A stretch of DNA of 55,331 nucleotides from Methanobacteriota archaeon (lineage in GTDB: Archaea; Halobacteriota; Methanomicrobia; Methanomicrobiales; Methanoculleaceae). The notes below the pieces were generated by a model. That model saw only the letters and a list, made by a program, of their open reading frames with translations, did not search any database and had not been told where the DNA came from. Positions 20,675-29,692 of this stretch are shown here, in pieces (within the stretch, counting starts at the first letter, position 1; every line of letters starts with the position of its first letter). Position numbers and translations under genes: made by a program. The stretch covers positions 1 to 55,331 of the forward strand of contig JASUSO010000003.1 in the NCBI GenBank assembly GCA_030446015.1, written 5' to 3'.

Positions 20675-20688
20675 TTAACAATTGTGAA
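20675..20688 (+). promoter_or_regulatory. Operator palindrome between radical SAM and moaD-ttuA
   Basis: TTAACAATTGTGAA, 50 bases upstream of the radical SAM start and 120 bases before the moaD-like start. On the minus strand GTAATATATGG near 20730 is a good TATA box about 50 bp upstream of it, so the radical SAM gene is the likelier target. Confidence 0.75.
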
Positions 20689-20808
20689 TCTACTCACGAA
20701 TCTCTCCGGAGATCCATATATTACTTCCTGTTTCGGCAGATTTGGCCGTATTTCGCTCCTACGTTTGAGGAGATTTATGGGGTCGCGGGACCAACACTCA
20801 CATGCAGT

Positions 20809-21003
20809 ATGCAGATCATCCTCCCGGACAGGAGCGTGCGGACTCTCGCCTGCACCTCCGCGCCGATAGAAGAGATCCTCCTTGAACTCGGGATCAACCC
20901 GACGACCGTGATCGTCGTGAAGAACGGCAAGATCGTCCCCGAAGACGTGATAGCAACCGAGGGTGACGAGATCCGGATCGTCCGGTTCTCGCACGGCGGG
21001 TGA
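20809..21003 (+). CDS. MoaD/ThiS-like beta-grasp sulfur carrier
   Basis: A 64-residue protein ending in FSHGG; the C-terminal Gly-Gly is the site of thiocarboxylation in this superfamily. A GLY-poor core with VIVVKNGKIVPEDVIATEGDEIRIV is typical of the beta-grasp fold. The TtuA/NcsA gene starts five bases later, a pairing expected for tRNA 2-thiouridine formation. A TATA-like GATTTATGG about 34 bases upstream suggests a short or absent leader. Confidence 0.85.
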   Translation: MQIILPDRSVRTLACTSAPIEEILLELGINPTTVIVVKNGKIVPEDVIATEGDEIRIVRFSHGG

Positions 21004-21007
21004 GCTG

Positions 21008-21925
21008 GTGGCGTCGGCGGAGAACCGGTGCTCCCTCTGCGGCGAACCCGCGGTCGCCCGCCTCGTCGAGCCGGAGCGGCGGCTCTGCGCCGCCCACTTC
21101 ATCGAGGACGTCGAAGCCCGCGTAATCGCCGCCATCCGCCGCGAACGCATGGTCTTTCCGGGCGACCGGATCGCTGTCGGCCTGAGCGGAGGAAAGGACA
21201 GTACCGCGCTCCTCCTTGTGCTCCACCGTCTCCTCCCCGCGCTCGGCGCAGACCTCGTCGCGGTCACCATCGACGAAGGGATCGCGGGCTACCGGGAGGA
21301 GACCCTCAGGGCCGCGGAGGCTCTGACGGCGGAACTCGGTGTCGAGCACGCCATCGTCACGTTCGCCGACCTCTTCGGGGACGATCTCGACGGCCTCCTC
21401 GTCGGCAGGGAGGCGCAGGGCTGCGCCGTCTGCGGCGTGCTGCGCAGGCGTGCGCTCGCCGAAGGGGTGAAGCGGGTCGGCGCGACGCGGCTCGCCACCG
21501 GCCATAACCTCGACGACGAGGCGCAGTCGGTCCTGATGAACATCCTCCGCGGCGACCTGCCCCGCCTCCTCCAGGACACCTCGACCGGTTCTCCGGGACA
21601 CTTCGTCCCGCGGATAAAACCGCTCGCCGTCCTCTCCGAGAAAGAGATCGTGACCTACCTCCTCCTCCGCGGTTACTTCCGCGACCTGCCCGAGTGCCCC
21701 TACGCCGGGACCGCGCTCCGCTCAGAGGTGCGGACGATGCTTGCGGAGCTCGAGCACCGCCACCCGGGGACGATGGTTCGACTGATGCGGTTCCGCGACG
21801 GCATCAGGGAATCGTTCTCTCTCCCGGGGCCGGCGAAAGCGCTCTCCACCTGCCGCATCTGCGGGGAACTCACGAGCGGCGAGGTCTGCCGGGTCTGCGC
21901 GCTGCTCGGGCGGGAAGAGCGGTAG
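21008..21925 (+). CDS. TtcA/TtuA/Ncs6-family tRNA thiolase
   Basis: From GTG 21008 (305 aa): an N-terminal zinc site (C8, C11, C27, H30), PP-loop SGGKDS at 60-65, internal cysteines in GCAVCGVLRR, and a C-terminal zinc ribbon (TCRICGELTSGEVCRVC). This is the TtuA/NcsA layout, in which a [4Fe-4S] cluster on the internal cysteines helps transfer sulfur from a beta-grasp carrier to tRNA U34 or U54. The adjacent carrier supports this. Which position is modified cannot be told from sequence alone. Confidence 0.85.
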   Translation: MASAENRCSLCGEPAVARLVEPERRLCAAHFIEDVEARVIAAIRRERMVFPGDRIAVGLSGGKDSTALLLVLHRLLPALGADLVAVTIDEGIAGYREETLRAAEALTAELGVEHAIVTFADLFGDDLDGLLVGREAQGCAVCGVLRRRALAEGVKRVGATRLATGHNLDDEAQSVLMNILRGDLPRLLQDTSTGSPGHFVPRIKPLAVLSEKEIVTYLLLRGYFRDLPECPYAGTALRSEVRTMLAELEHRHPGTMVRLMRFRDGIRESFSLPGPAKALSTCRICGELTSGEVCRVCALLGREER

Positions 21926-21942
21926 CGGCTGCGCGCCGATGG

Positions 21943-22737
21943 TCAGAGCACCTCGTCCATGCTCCCGCTCCGGTAGCCCTCCAGATCGAGTGCGACGTAG
22001 CAGAAGCCGATCTCTTTGAACCGGGCGACGATCGCCCTGCGCTCCGCAAGAAGGCGATCCATCTCCGTCGGTTCGACCTCTATGCGCGCAATCGCCCCGT
22101 GGCACCGGACCCTGGTCTGCACAAAGCCGAGTTCGTGGAGGAGTTCTTCGGCAGACTCGATCATCCGGAGTTTTGCATCGGTGATCTCCTCGCCGTAGGG
22201 GATGCGGGAGGAGAGGCAGGCGGCCGAGGGTTTGTTCCAGAACGAAAGGCCGCTTTCCCGGGCGACGCGCCGGATGTCGCTCTTTGTCATACCCGCCTCG
22301 ATGAAGGGATGCACGATCCCCTCCTCCGAGCTTGCCGCAAGGCCCGGGCGGTGCTCGGTCGTGTCGGAGAGGTTGATCCCGTCCGCGACGACGGCAAGAC
22401 CGCGCTCTTTTGCCTTCGCTTTCAGGATTGCCGCATCCTTCTTTTTGCAGTGATAGCAGCGGTCTGGAGGGTTTCTCCGGAAGTCCTCGTCAAGGTCGGG
22501 CATCCGGACGATCTCAAGCGAGAGATCGAGATCCCGCGCCATGGCCTCTGCCTCTGCGAGCGCCGATCTCGGCACGAGCGGACCATCAAGGAAGACGCAG
22601 TGCGCCTTCTCCCCGAGAAGGTCTCTCGCGACCACCGCAAGGAGCCCGCTGTCCACGCCGCCGGAGAAGGCGACGAGCATCGAACCCCTCTCTGCGATCT
22701 TCTGCTCAAGGAGGGCACGCTTTGGATCACGCGTCAT
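21943..22737 (-). CDS. larE: LarE-family sulfur transferase, three-cysteine type, copy 1
   Basis: A PP-loop ATPase of 264 residues with SGGVDS at 25-30. LarE inserts sulfur into the nickel-pincer cofactor precursor in bacteria. Here C93 and C96 (DRCYHCKKK) and C173 (PSAACLSSR) give the three-cysteine set of [4Fe-4S]-LarE proteins, which can use a cluster-bound sulfide instead of sacrificing a cysteine. No larA, larB or larC gene is in the window, so the true acceptor may differ. A short frame overlaps its start (22727-22954), and an operator lies at 22910. Confidence 0.88.
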   Translation of the reverse strand: MTRDPKRALLEQKIAERGSMLVAFSGGVDSGLLAVVARDLLGEKAHCVFLDGPLVPRSALAEAEAMARDLDLSLEIVRMPDLDEDFRRNPPDRCYHCKKKDAAILKAKAKERGLAVVADGINLSDTTEHRPGLAASSEEGIVHPFIEAGMTKSDIRRVARESGLSFWNKPSAACLSSRIPYGEEITDAKLRMIESAEELLHELGFVQTRVRCHGAIARIEVEPTEMDRLLAERRAIVARFKEIGFCYVALDLEGYRSGSMDEVL

Positions 22738-22954
22738 GGCTTCTGGTCATCCCCTGTAGGATCTGTCTGCATATCGGTCGGCAAGGCTCTCCAAGCCGTC
22801 CGTTCTTGATCTCCAGTGCAAGGGACCTGATGGGCCCCCTCGCCTCTTCGTCGAATCCGGCACAGGAGCCACGTTTCCCTGATGGATGCAGGAAGACTCT
22901 GGAGGTGTATTCACAATTGTGAATCGGCGTGGGAAGAGAAAATGATTTGCGCAC
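22727..22954 (-). CDS. Possible small cysteine-containing protein coupled to larE1
   Basis: A GTG-initiated frame of 75 residues ends CRPICRQILQGMTRSHDA and overlaps the larE1 ATG, an arrangement typical of translational coupling here. The last 55 residues (GFDEEARGPIRSLALEIKNG onward) look like real protein, but the first 20 run through the operator at 22910, so either the start is wrong or a non-canonical start such as CTG is used. A competing frame (22747-22989) covers the same bases. No family recognised. Confidence 0.35.
   Translation of the reverse strand: MRKSFSLPTPIHNCEYTSRVFLHPSGKRGSCAGFDEEARGPIRSLALEIKNGRLGEPCRPICRQILQGMTRSHDA
22910..22923 (+). promoter_or_regulatory. Operator palindrome upstream of larE1
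   Basis: TTCACAATTGTGAA, perfectly symmetric. A possible leftward TATA (AAATCATTTT, about 22945) is 26 bp away, which would place the operator at the start of the larE1 transcript. Confidence 0.78.
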
Positions 22955-23063
22955 CGGGACTGAAACGGTTTGCCGTATTCAGCCTGCATTCGGCCAAAAT
23001 GCGGAAAGAGTTGCCTGAAGAAGAACCATAATGGTATGGGAGGGAGTATAGTGGTATAGCGGA

Positions 23064-23077
23064 TTCACAATTGTGAA
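23064..23077 (+). promoter_or_regulatory. Operator palindrome before tRNA-Cys2
   Basis: TTCACAATTGTGAA ends seven bases before tRNA-Cys2. CCATAATGG near 23029 is a plausible TATA box, about 41 bp from the operator centre and 56 bp from the tRNA, matching the other tRNA-Cys promoters. Confidence 0.82.
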
Positions 23078-23084
23078 TCGCAGC

Positions 23085-23156
23085 GCCAGGGTGGCGGAGT
23101 GGCTACGCGGTTGACTGCAGATCAACTTCATCCCGGTTCGAATCCGGGCCCTGGCT
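23085..23156 (+). tRNA. tRNA-Cys (GCA), copy 2
   Basis: Acceptor GCCAGGG/CCCTGGC, anticodon loop CTGCAGA (GCA, G37), T loop TTCGAAT, U73. It differs from copies 1, 3 and 4 in the D loop (GAGTGGCTA) and by single bases near the variable loop and in the T loop. The E1-like gene moeB follows 77 bases later with no obvious separate promoter. Confidence 0.97.
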
Positions 23157-23169
23157 CTTTGCGATTGCC

Positions 23170-23202
23170 CTGCCGGCAGATATGGGAGACTTCTCCCGGC
23201 AG
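23170..23202 (+). promoter_or_regulatory. Leader hairpin between tRNA-Cys2 and moeB
   Basis: CTGCCGG (23170-23176) can pair with CCGGCAG (23196-23202). An internal GGGAGA/TCTCCC pairing (23184-23197) shares bases with the outer stem, so the two folds are partly exclusive. GGAGG follows at 23206. It could shape translation of moeB after the tRNA is cut out; this is untested. Confidence 0.35.
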
Positions 23203-23233
23203 TACGGAGGCATATGCCAATATGGGGGTACAG

Positions 23234-23980
23234 ATGCTTTCACAGAATGAACGTGAACGGTATTCACGCCAGATCCTGCTCTTCGGTGAGGAGGGTCAGG
23301 AGCGGCTGAAGAACGCGACTATTTTCATCGCCGGGGCGGGCGGACTCGGCTCGCCCGTCTCCATCTACCTTGCGGTTGCGGGGGTGGGAAGGATCATCCT
23401 CGTCGATAAGGATGCCGTGGAGCGGACGAACCTGAACCGTCAGATCCTCCATTACGACCGGGATATCGGCAGGAAGAAGACGGCATCCGCGGAGGAGAAA
23501 CTGCGGGCGATCAACCCTGATATCACCGTGGAGGTCCTCGATACGACGATCGACGAGACGAACGTGCACGAACTTGTAGGGAATGCCGACGGGATCGTCG
23601 ATGCGATGGACAACTTCCCCACCCGGTACCTCCTCAACCGGGTTGCCCTCAAGATGGGGATCCCCCTCTTCCACGGTGCAATCCGGGGACTCTACGGCCA
23701 GGCGACCACGGTTCTTCCCGGAAAGACCGCATGCCTCCGGTGCGTGTTTCCCCATCCCCCGCCGAAGGAAGTATTCCCGGTCGTCGGGGTTACGCCGGGG
23801 TTCATCGGCATGGTGCAGGCCACCGAGGTGGTCAAGTACCTCGTCGGGACGGGCGAGCTGCTCGCGAATCGCCTCCTCCTCTGGGATGGAGAGCGGGCCG
23901 TGGTGGAGGAGATTGCGCTTGAACGGGACCCGTCCTGCGAGGTCTGCGGCGGGAAGAATCAACACGGTGATGCACCATGA
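23234..23980 (+). CDS. moeB: E1-like MoaD/ThiS adenylyltransferase (MoeB/ThiF family), copy 1
   Basis: A 248-residue protein with the nucleotide-binding GAGGLGSPV (about 30-38), the DNFPTRYLLNR segment, and two CxxC zinc pairs (CLRC near 170 and CEVC near 240). It adenylates the C-terminal glycine of a beta-grasp carrier. I place the start at MLSQNER because it aligns with MLTERER of the paralogue and has GGGGG five bases upstream; ATG 23222 is an alternative. The moaD gene overlaps the stop. Co-transcription with tRNA-Cys2 is likely. Confidence 0.9.
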   Translation: MLSQNERERYSRQILLFGEEGQERLKNATIFIAGAGGLGSPVSIYLAVAGVGRIILVDKDAVERTNLNRQILHYDRDIGRKKTASAEEKLRAINPDITVEVLDTTIDETNVHELVGNADGIVDAMDNFPTRYLLNRVALKMGIPLFHGAIRGLYGQATTVLPGKTACLRCVFPHPPPKEVFPVVGVTPGFIGMVQATEVVKYLVGTGELLANRLLLWDGERAVVEEIALERDPSCEVCGGKNQHGDAP

Positions 23981-24255
23981 AGGTAACTCTTCGTTTCTTT
24001 GCCCGGTTCGGGGAACTCCTCGGAAAGGACCGGGTCGTCGATGCGCCGGAGAATACGTCGCTTGCCGATCTCGTAAGGGATGCTGCGTCGCAGAACGGCG
24101 AGGGCTACGGATCGATCTTTGACGAACAGGGGAAGTTTCGCGATTACGTCATCCTGATGCGGAACGGAAAACGGGTCTCGGCTGCCGCTGCAGAGAGGAC
24201 CGCCCTCTCCGAAGGGGATGAAGTCGCCGTCTTTCCGCCGGTCGCGGGAGGATAG
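23977..24255 (+). CDS. moaD: MoaD-like sulfur carrier, copy 1
   Basis: A 92-residue beta-grasp protein ending PPVAGG, with the MoaD signature LMRNGKRV and EGDEVAVFPPVAGG. The start overlaps the MoeB stop (ATGA). It probably receives AMP from MoeB and sulfur from a desulfurase, for molybdopterin or tungstopterin, or for another thiolation. MoaE is present only in the second cluster (42936). Confidence 0.9.
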   Translation: MKVTLRFFARFGELLGKDRVVDAPENTSLADLVRDAASQNGEGYGSIFDEQGKFRDYVILMRNGKRVSAAAAERTALSEGDEVAVFPPVAGG

Positions 24256-24258
24256 CGA

Positions 24259-24289
24259 GCCCGGAGAAGGAGAACTCCATCTCCCGGGC
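24259..24289 (+). terminator. Stem-loop after moaD copy 1
   Basis: GCCCGGAGA pairs with TCTCCCGGGC with one bulge, starting four bases after the moaD stop; an inner GGAG/CTCC extends it. No T-run follows, so it may stabilise the 3' end rather than terminate. The rest of 24290-24557 shows no gene I can support. Confidence 0.35.
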
Positions 24290-24557
24290 GAGGCTACCCG
24301 CTCCGCCCCGAACTATTCTGCAGGTTTTTCCGGGCATCGACCACGCCCGTGGTCGTCGTTCACAGTATCGCCGCGGTCTCATCCTGATCGACACAGGGTG
24401 TTCGATCCCGGTCACGGTCGGGCTGGGTGTTGGAGTGTCAGCAGGTCGGAATTTCCGGGTACACGGCACCCGGTTCGAAAAGATGGGCAAGAAGAGGGGG
24501 AGGGGATGCCTTATGGCAGAAGGATCGCCTCCTCTTCGTTGTTCCGGTCTGATTCAA

Positions 24558-24713
24558 CTACTTATTTCGTATGAGCCATTCGTCAAGGTCCACGCTTATG
24601 ATGCCGTCGGCGTGGAGGTTCCCCTGTTCTGGCGCTCTCTTGTGGGGATATAGCGTCTCCTGACCGGTGATGCGATCGCCGGTTCGGAGAATGCGAACGT
24701 TTCTTCTGCGCAT
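24558..24713 (-). CDS. Small basic protein of 51 residues, unknown
   Basis: An ATG frame preceded by GAGGTGA encodes MRRRNVRILRTGDRIT..., continuing through LYPHKRAPEQGNLH and ending DLDEWLIRNK. The basic N-terminus, even amino acid usage and ribosome site make it look real. No family is recognised. The plus strand here carries no competing good frame. It stands alone between moaD and the tRNA-Cys array. Confidence 0.45.
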   Translation of the reverse strand: MRRRNVRILRTGDRITGQETLYPHKRAPEQGNLHADGIISVDLDEWLIRNK

Positions 24714-25100
24714 TTTGTTCACCTCGTATGGGTTCTGTCTTCAACCGGCTGTACGTCCGCTTAAGGGGGTGCGCTCGTTTATCACGGCGCCGTTATGGGA
24801 TTATGGAGATGCAACCGGGTCGGCTGCTGCCCGGAATGCGGCAGAGGAGGAAACGACAGTACTCGTTCGCACCCCGGGCGCCGCGTTCCGTAACGGTGAA
24901 CCTCTCCTGGTTCTTCCTCCCATCGGGGAAGGCTCCTCCGAAACCCGGTGTCGGTGTACGCATGGTCATCGCCTGTTCACAATTGTGAACACACTGTATC
25001 TGGCCGGCTTGACGATAACCGTTGGGAAAGCGGCAAGATTATGCGGCAGGAATTGCCGAAATATCCGCATATTTATAGGCTGACGGCCAACAGAATGAAC
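24714..25100. other. Gene-free stretch before tRNA-Cys3
   Basis: I see no supportable gene. It holds the operator at 24976 and, near 25040-25080, an AT-rich promoter island with TTGCCGAAATATCC and the strong TATA box GCATATTTATAGG (centre about 25075), which lies 51 bases before tRNA-Cys3. Confidence 0.6.
24976..24989 (+). promoter_or_regulatory. Operator palindrome far upstream of tRNA-Cys3
   Basis: TTCACAATTGTGAA within a GTTCACAATTGTGAAC 16-mer. It lies about 92 bp upstream of the tRNA-Cys3 TATA box, unlike the start-site position in the other four tRNA-Cys promoters. Confidence 0.78.
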
Positions 25101-25120
25101 AGGTCACTGGAAGATGACCT
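25101..25120 (+). promoter_or_regulatory. Different inverted repeat at the tRNA-Cys3 start site
   Basis: AGGTCA-N8-TGACCT is a perfect 6-bp inverted repeat centred about 36 bp after the TATA box and five bases before tRNA-Cys3, the position filled by the TT[AC]ACAATTGT[GT]AA operator in the other promoters. Confidence 0.45.
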
Positions 25121-25125
25121 GACCT

Positions 25126-25197
25126 GCCAGGGTGGCGGAACGGCTACGCGGTTGACTGCAGATCAACTCCATCCCGGTTCGACTCCGGGCCCTGGCT
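25126..25197 (+). tRNA. tRNA-Cys (GCA), copy 3
   Basis: Acceptor GCCAGGG/CCCTGGC; from the D arm to the T arm it is the same as copy 1 (anticodon loop CTGCAGA, T loop TTCGACT, U73). No gene follows; the next feature is another tRNA-Cys, 482 bases on. Confidence 0.97.
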
Positions 25198-25658
25198 CTC
25201 TTCTGTTGCATCGTTTCGCGGCGACGCTGTGATCCTGCTCTCTTCTCTGTGCTTCTGCTCTCCCGCCCGGTGCAGGTCGTTTCGCACCCCGGATGGGGAT
25301 CAGTATTTCGCTAATATCAGCATCTGCAGTCGAGCAATGCAGCCTCGTCCGGCGACTGGATGCGGGATCAGCAGCACTCGAACACCGGCCCTCGCACCGC
25401 AGGTGTGACCCGCGAAGAACGTGAAGGGAAGTTGATGGGTTGACCTCGTGAAAACAGCCTCAGGTAGTTTAGCGAAACACTGACACTCCTGTGTCTTGCA
25501 AAGACCTCGCCGCATACCCCGTTTCCCCCCAGGTAGTGCCGCACATGTGTCGGCTCTGCTCCCCGCTCCTGCCGACCCCCCCGAACGGAAGGAAAACCGG
25601 AAAATTTCGCCGCTTTGTGAATCTATATCTATCTACATGGGCTACCTATTATGTAGAG

Positions 25659-25672
25659 TTCACAATTGTGAA
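25659..25672 (+). promoter_or_regulatory. Operator palindrome before tRNA-Cys4
   Basis: TTCACAATTGTGAA, seven bases before the tRNA and about 39 bp from the TATA-like TCTATATCTA near 25627. Confidence 0.82.
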
Positions 25673-25679
25673 TTCAGGT

Positions 25680-25751
25680 GCCAAGGTGGCGGAACGGCTA
25701 CGCGGTTGACTGCAGATCAACTCCATCCCGGTTCGACTCCGGGCCTTGGCT
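25680..25751 (+). tRNA. tRNA-Cys (GCA), copy 4
   Basis: Acceptor GCCAAGG/CCTTGGC; the rest is identical to copies 1 and 3, with GCA anticodon, G37 and U73. It stands alone within the duplicated cassette. Confidence 0.97.
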
Positions 25752-26090
25752 CTCTTCTGTTACATTGTTTCGCGGCGACGCTGTGATCCTCCACTCTGAG
25801 TCTCTCTTTCGCATCGTGATTTCCGGACCATGGCGAGGACGATCGCAAAGCCCGCTCTCTTCTCCATATATCCGCTCTCCGGGCCAGGTGCAGGTTGCGT
25901 CATCTCCCGGATGGGGTTTTAGGGCGCTACAGAGATCACGCCGCATATCTTGTCTCCCCCCTGGATAGTGCCGTACGTGAGTCGGTCCTGCTCCCCGCTC
26001 CTGCCAGACCACCCGAACGGAGGGAAAGCCGGAAAAATCCGCCGCTTTGTGAATCTATATCTATCTGCATGGGCTACCTACTATGCAGAG

Positions 26091-26104
26091 TTCACAATTG
26101 TGAA
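26091..26104 (+). promoter_or_regulatory. Operator palindrome before tRNA-Cys5/SepCysS2
   Basis: TTCACAATTGTGAA, seven bases before tRNA-Cys5 and about 39 bp from the TATA-like TCTATATCTA near 26058. The geometry matches tRNA-Cys1, 2 and 4. Confidence 0.82.
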
Positions 26105-26111
26105 TTCTGAT

Positions 26112-26182
26112 GCCCGGGTGGCAGAGGGGTTATGCGTCCGACTGCAGATCGGAGAAGATGAGTTCGAGTCTCATCCCGGGCT
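26112..26182 (+). tRNA. tRNA-Cys (GCA), divergent copy 5
   Basis: A 71-base cloverleaf: acceptor GCCCGGG/CCCGGGC, D stem GCA/TGC, anticodon stem TCCGA/TCGGA with loop CTGCAGA (GCA, G37), four-base variable loop, T stem ATGAG/CTCAT with loop TTCGAGT, and U73. Anticodon and discriminator say cysteine, but D, anticodon and T stems differ strongly from copies 1-4. SepCysS2 begins 12 bases later with a GAGG ribosome site between. Confidence 0.93.
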
Positions 26183-26194
26183 TTTGAGGATACC

Positions 26195-28866
<2,672 letters not shown>

Positions 28867-28967
28867 GTGGTCTGTAGGCCCTGTTCTACTGCAATCGCCT
28901 CGGGGGGCACCCGTCCGCCCCGTTCCTCCTCTTTTGAATCTCACCCTACCGGGAGGGGACCCGGCGT

Positions 28968-29504
28968 ATGAGGATACTCTCCATTCATGCGGATACCATG
29001 TGGTATCGTCCCACGAGGAAGACGAAGATGGCGGAGGCCGTTGAACCCCGGGAAGACAGGATGGACGAATGCGTGGTCCTCTTCTGCTGCGTTGAGAAAC
29101 TCGACGAGAAAAACCCGTCGCACGTCGTCGCACATGCGAAGGCGAACATCATCGATCGGCTCTCGAAGTTGAAGGTGAACCGGGTCCTGATCTACCCCTA
29201 CGCCCATCTCACGAGCACCCTCGGGTCTCCGGAGTGTGCGCTCTCCATCCTGCAGAACCTTGAAGACGAACTCCGCTCTGTTGGCGTCGAGGTGAAGCGG
29301 GCGCCGTTTGGCTGGTACAAGGAGTTCGAGATCCGGGGGAAAGGCCACCCGCTCGCCGATCTCTCCATGACGATCTGCCCGTACGAGGGATGGGAGTGCG
29401 ACTTCCGGTGTCCGCATTGCAAAAACCCGATAAAAGAGGCCGACCTGGAGTCGTCCAGTACTTCTGATACCCGGACTCCGCCGGAACAGGGTATCGACCT
29501 GTAA
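28968..29504 (+). CDS. Stand-alone archaeal ThrRS editing domain with zinc-knuckle tail
   Basis: Residues 1-140 match the archaeal ThrRS N-terminal editing domain (D-aminoacyl-tRNA deacylase fold): MRILSIHADTMWY, CCVEKLDEKNP, PYAHLTSTLGSPE and RAPFGWYKEFEIRGKGHPL. That domain removes serine from tRNA-Thr. Here the catalytic and anticodon-binding parts of ThrRS are absent, and instead the chain continues with CPYEGWECDFRCPHCKNP, a likely zinc site, and a short tail. It lies 101 bases after metY2. It may edit in trans for a ThrRS elsewhere, or act on tRNA species of the cysteine pathway. Confidence 0.75.
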   Translation: MRILSIHADTMWYRPTRKTKMAEAVEPREDRMDECVVLFCCVEKLDEKNPSHVVAHAKANIIDRLSKLKVNRVLIYPYAHLTSTLGSPECALSILQNLEDELRSVGVEVKRAPFGWYKEFEIRGKGHPLADLSMTICPYEGWECDFRCPHCKNPIKEADLESSSTSDTRTPPEQGIDL

Positions 29505-29692
29505 CGGGGGGGCCGCAACGTATCGACAGGCAGCCCTCGTGATCGTTTTTCATACCGCTCTCCTTCGCCCGGAATCCCCTCCGGCATAACTTGCCGCAAA
29601 TAACTGCTTTTCACAAAAATCGAGCATATTTGGCCGTTTTGCCGGCTATTATCCCCTCTCGCGGCGACCTGTATATTCCACAAGGAGGTTCC

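Larger units (their letters stand above)
25198..26111 (+). repeat. Imperfect tandem duplication of tRNA-Cys cassettes
   Basis: The bases after tRNA-Cys3 (CTCTTCTGTTGCATCG..., then GCGGCGACGCTGTGATCC) recur after tRNA-Cys4 at 25752. The promoter stretches 25540-25679 and 25960-26111 are also close copies, including TCTATATCTATCT, GGGCTACCTA and the operator. The units are about 554 and 432 bases long. Apart from tRNA-Cys4 (25680-25751) and the operators, neither spacer (25198-25658 and 25752-26090) holds a gene I can support; 25400-25430 has a relic of the GCGAAGAACG repeat family found at 45048. Confidence 0.8.

Noticed and set aside
24667-25083. 139-codon plus-strand frame containing the operator at 24976
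   Set aside because: It runs through the operator and the tRNA-Cys3 promoter, and the small minus-strand frame at 24558-24713 looks more like protein.
26112-26182. tRNA-Ser or tRNA-Leu reading of the divergent tRNA
   Set aside because: The variable loop is only four bases and the anticodon is GCA with U73, so cysteine is the best reading.
29505-29692. Regulon palindrome in front of the nitrogenase-like operon
   Set aside because: I looked for TT[AC]ACAATTGT[GT]AA here and found only TTTTCACAAAAATCG, which lacks the second half. The operon cannot be assigned to the regulon from sequence.
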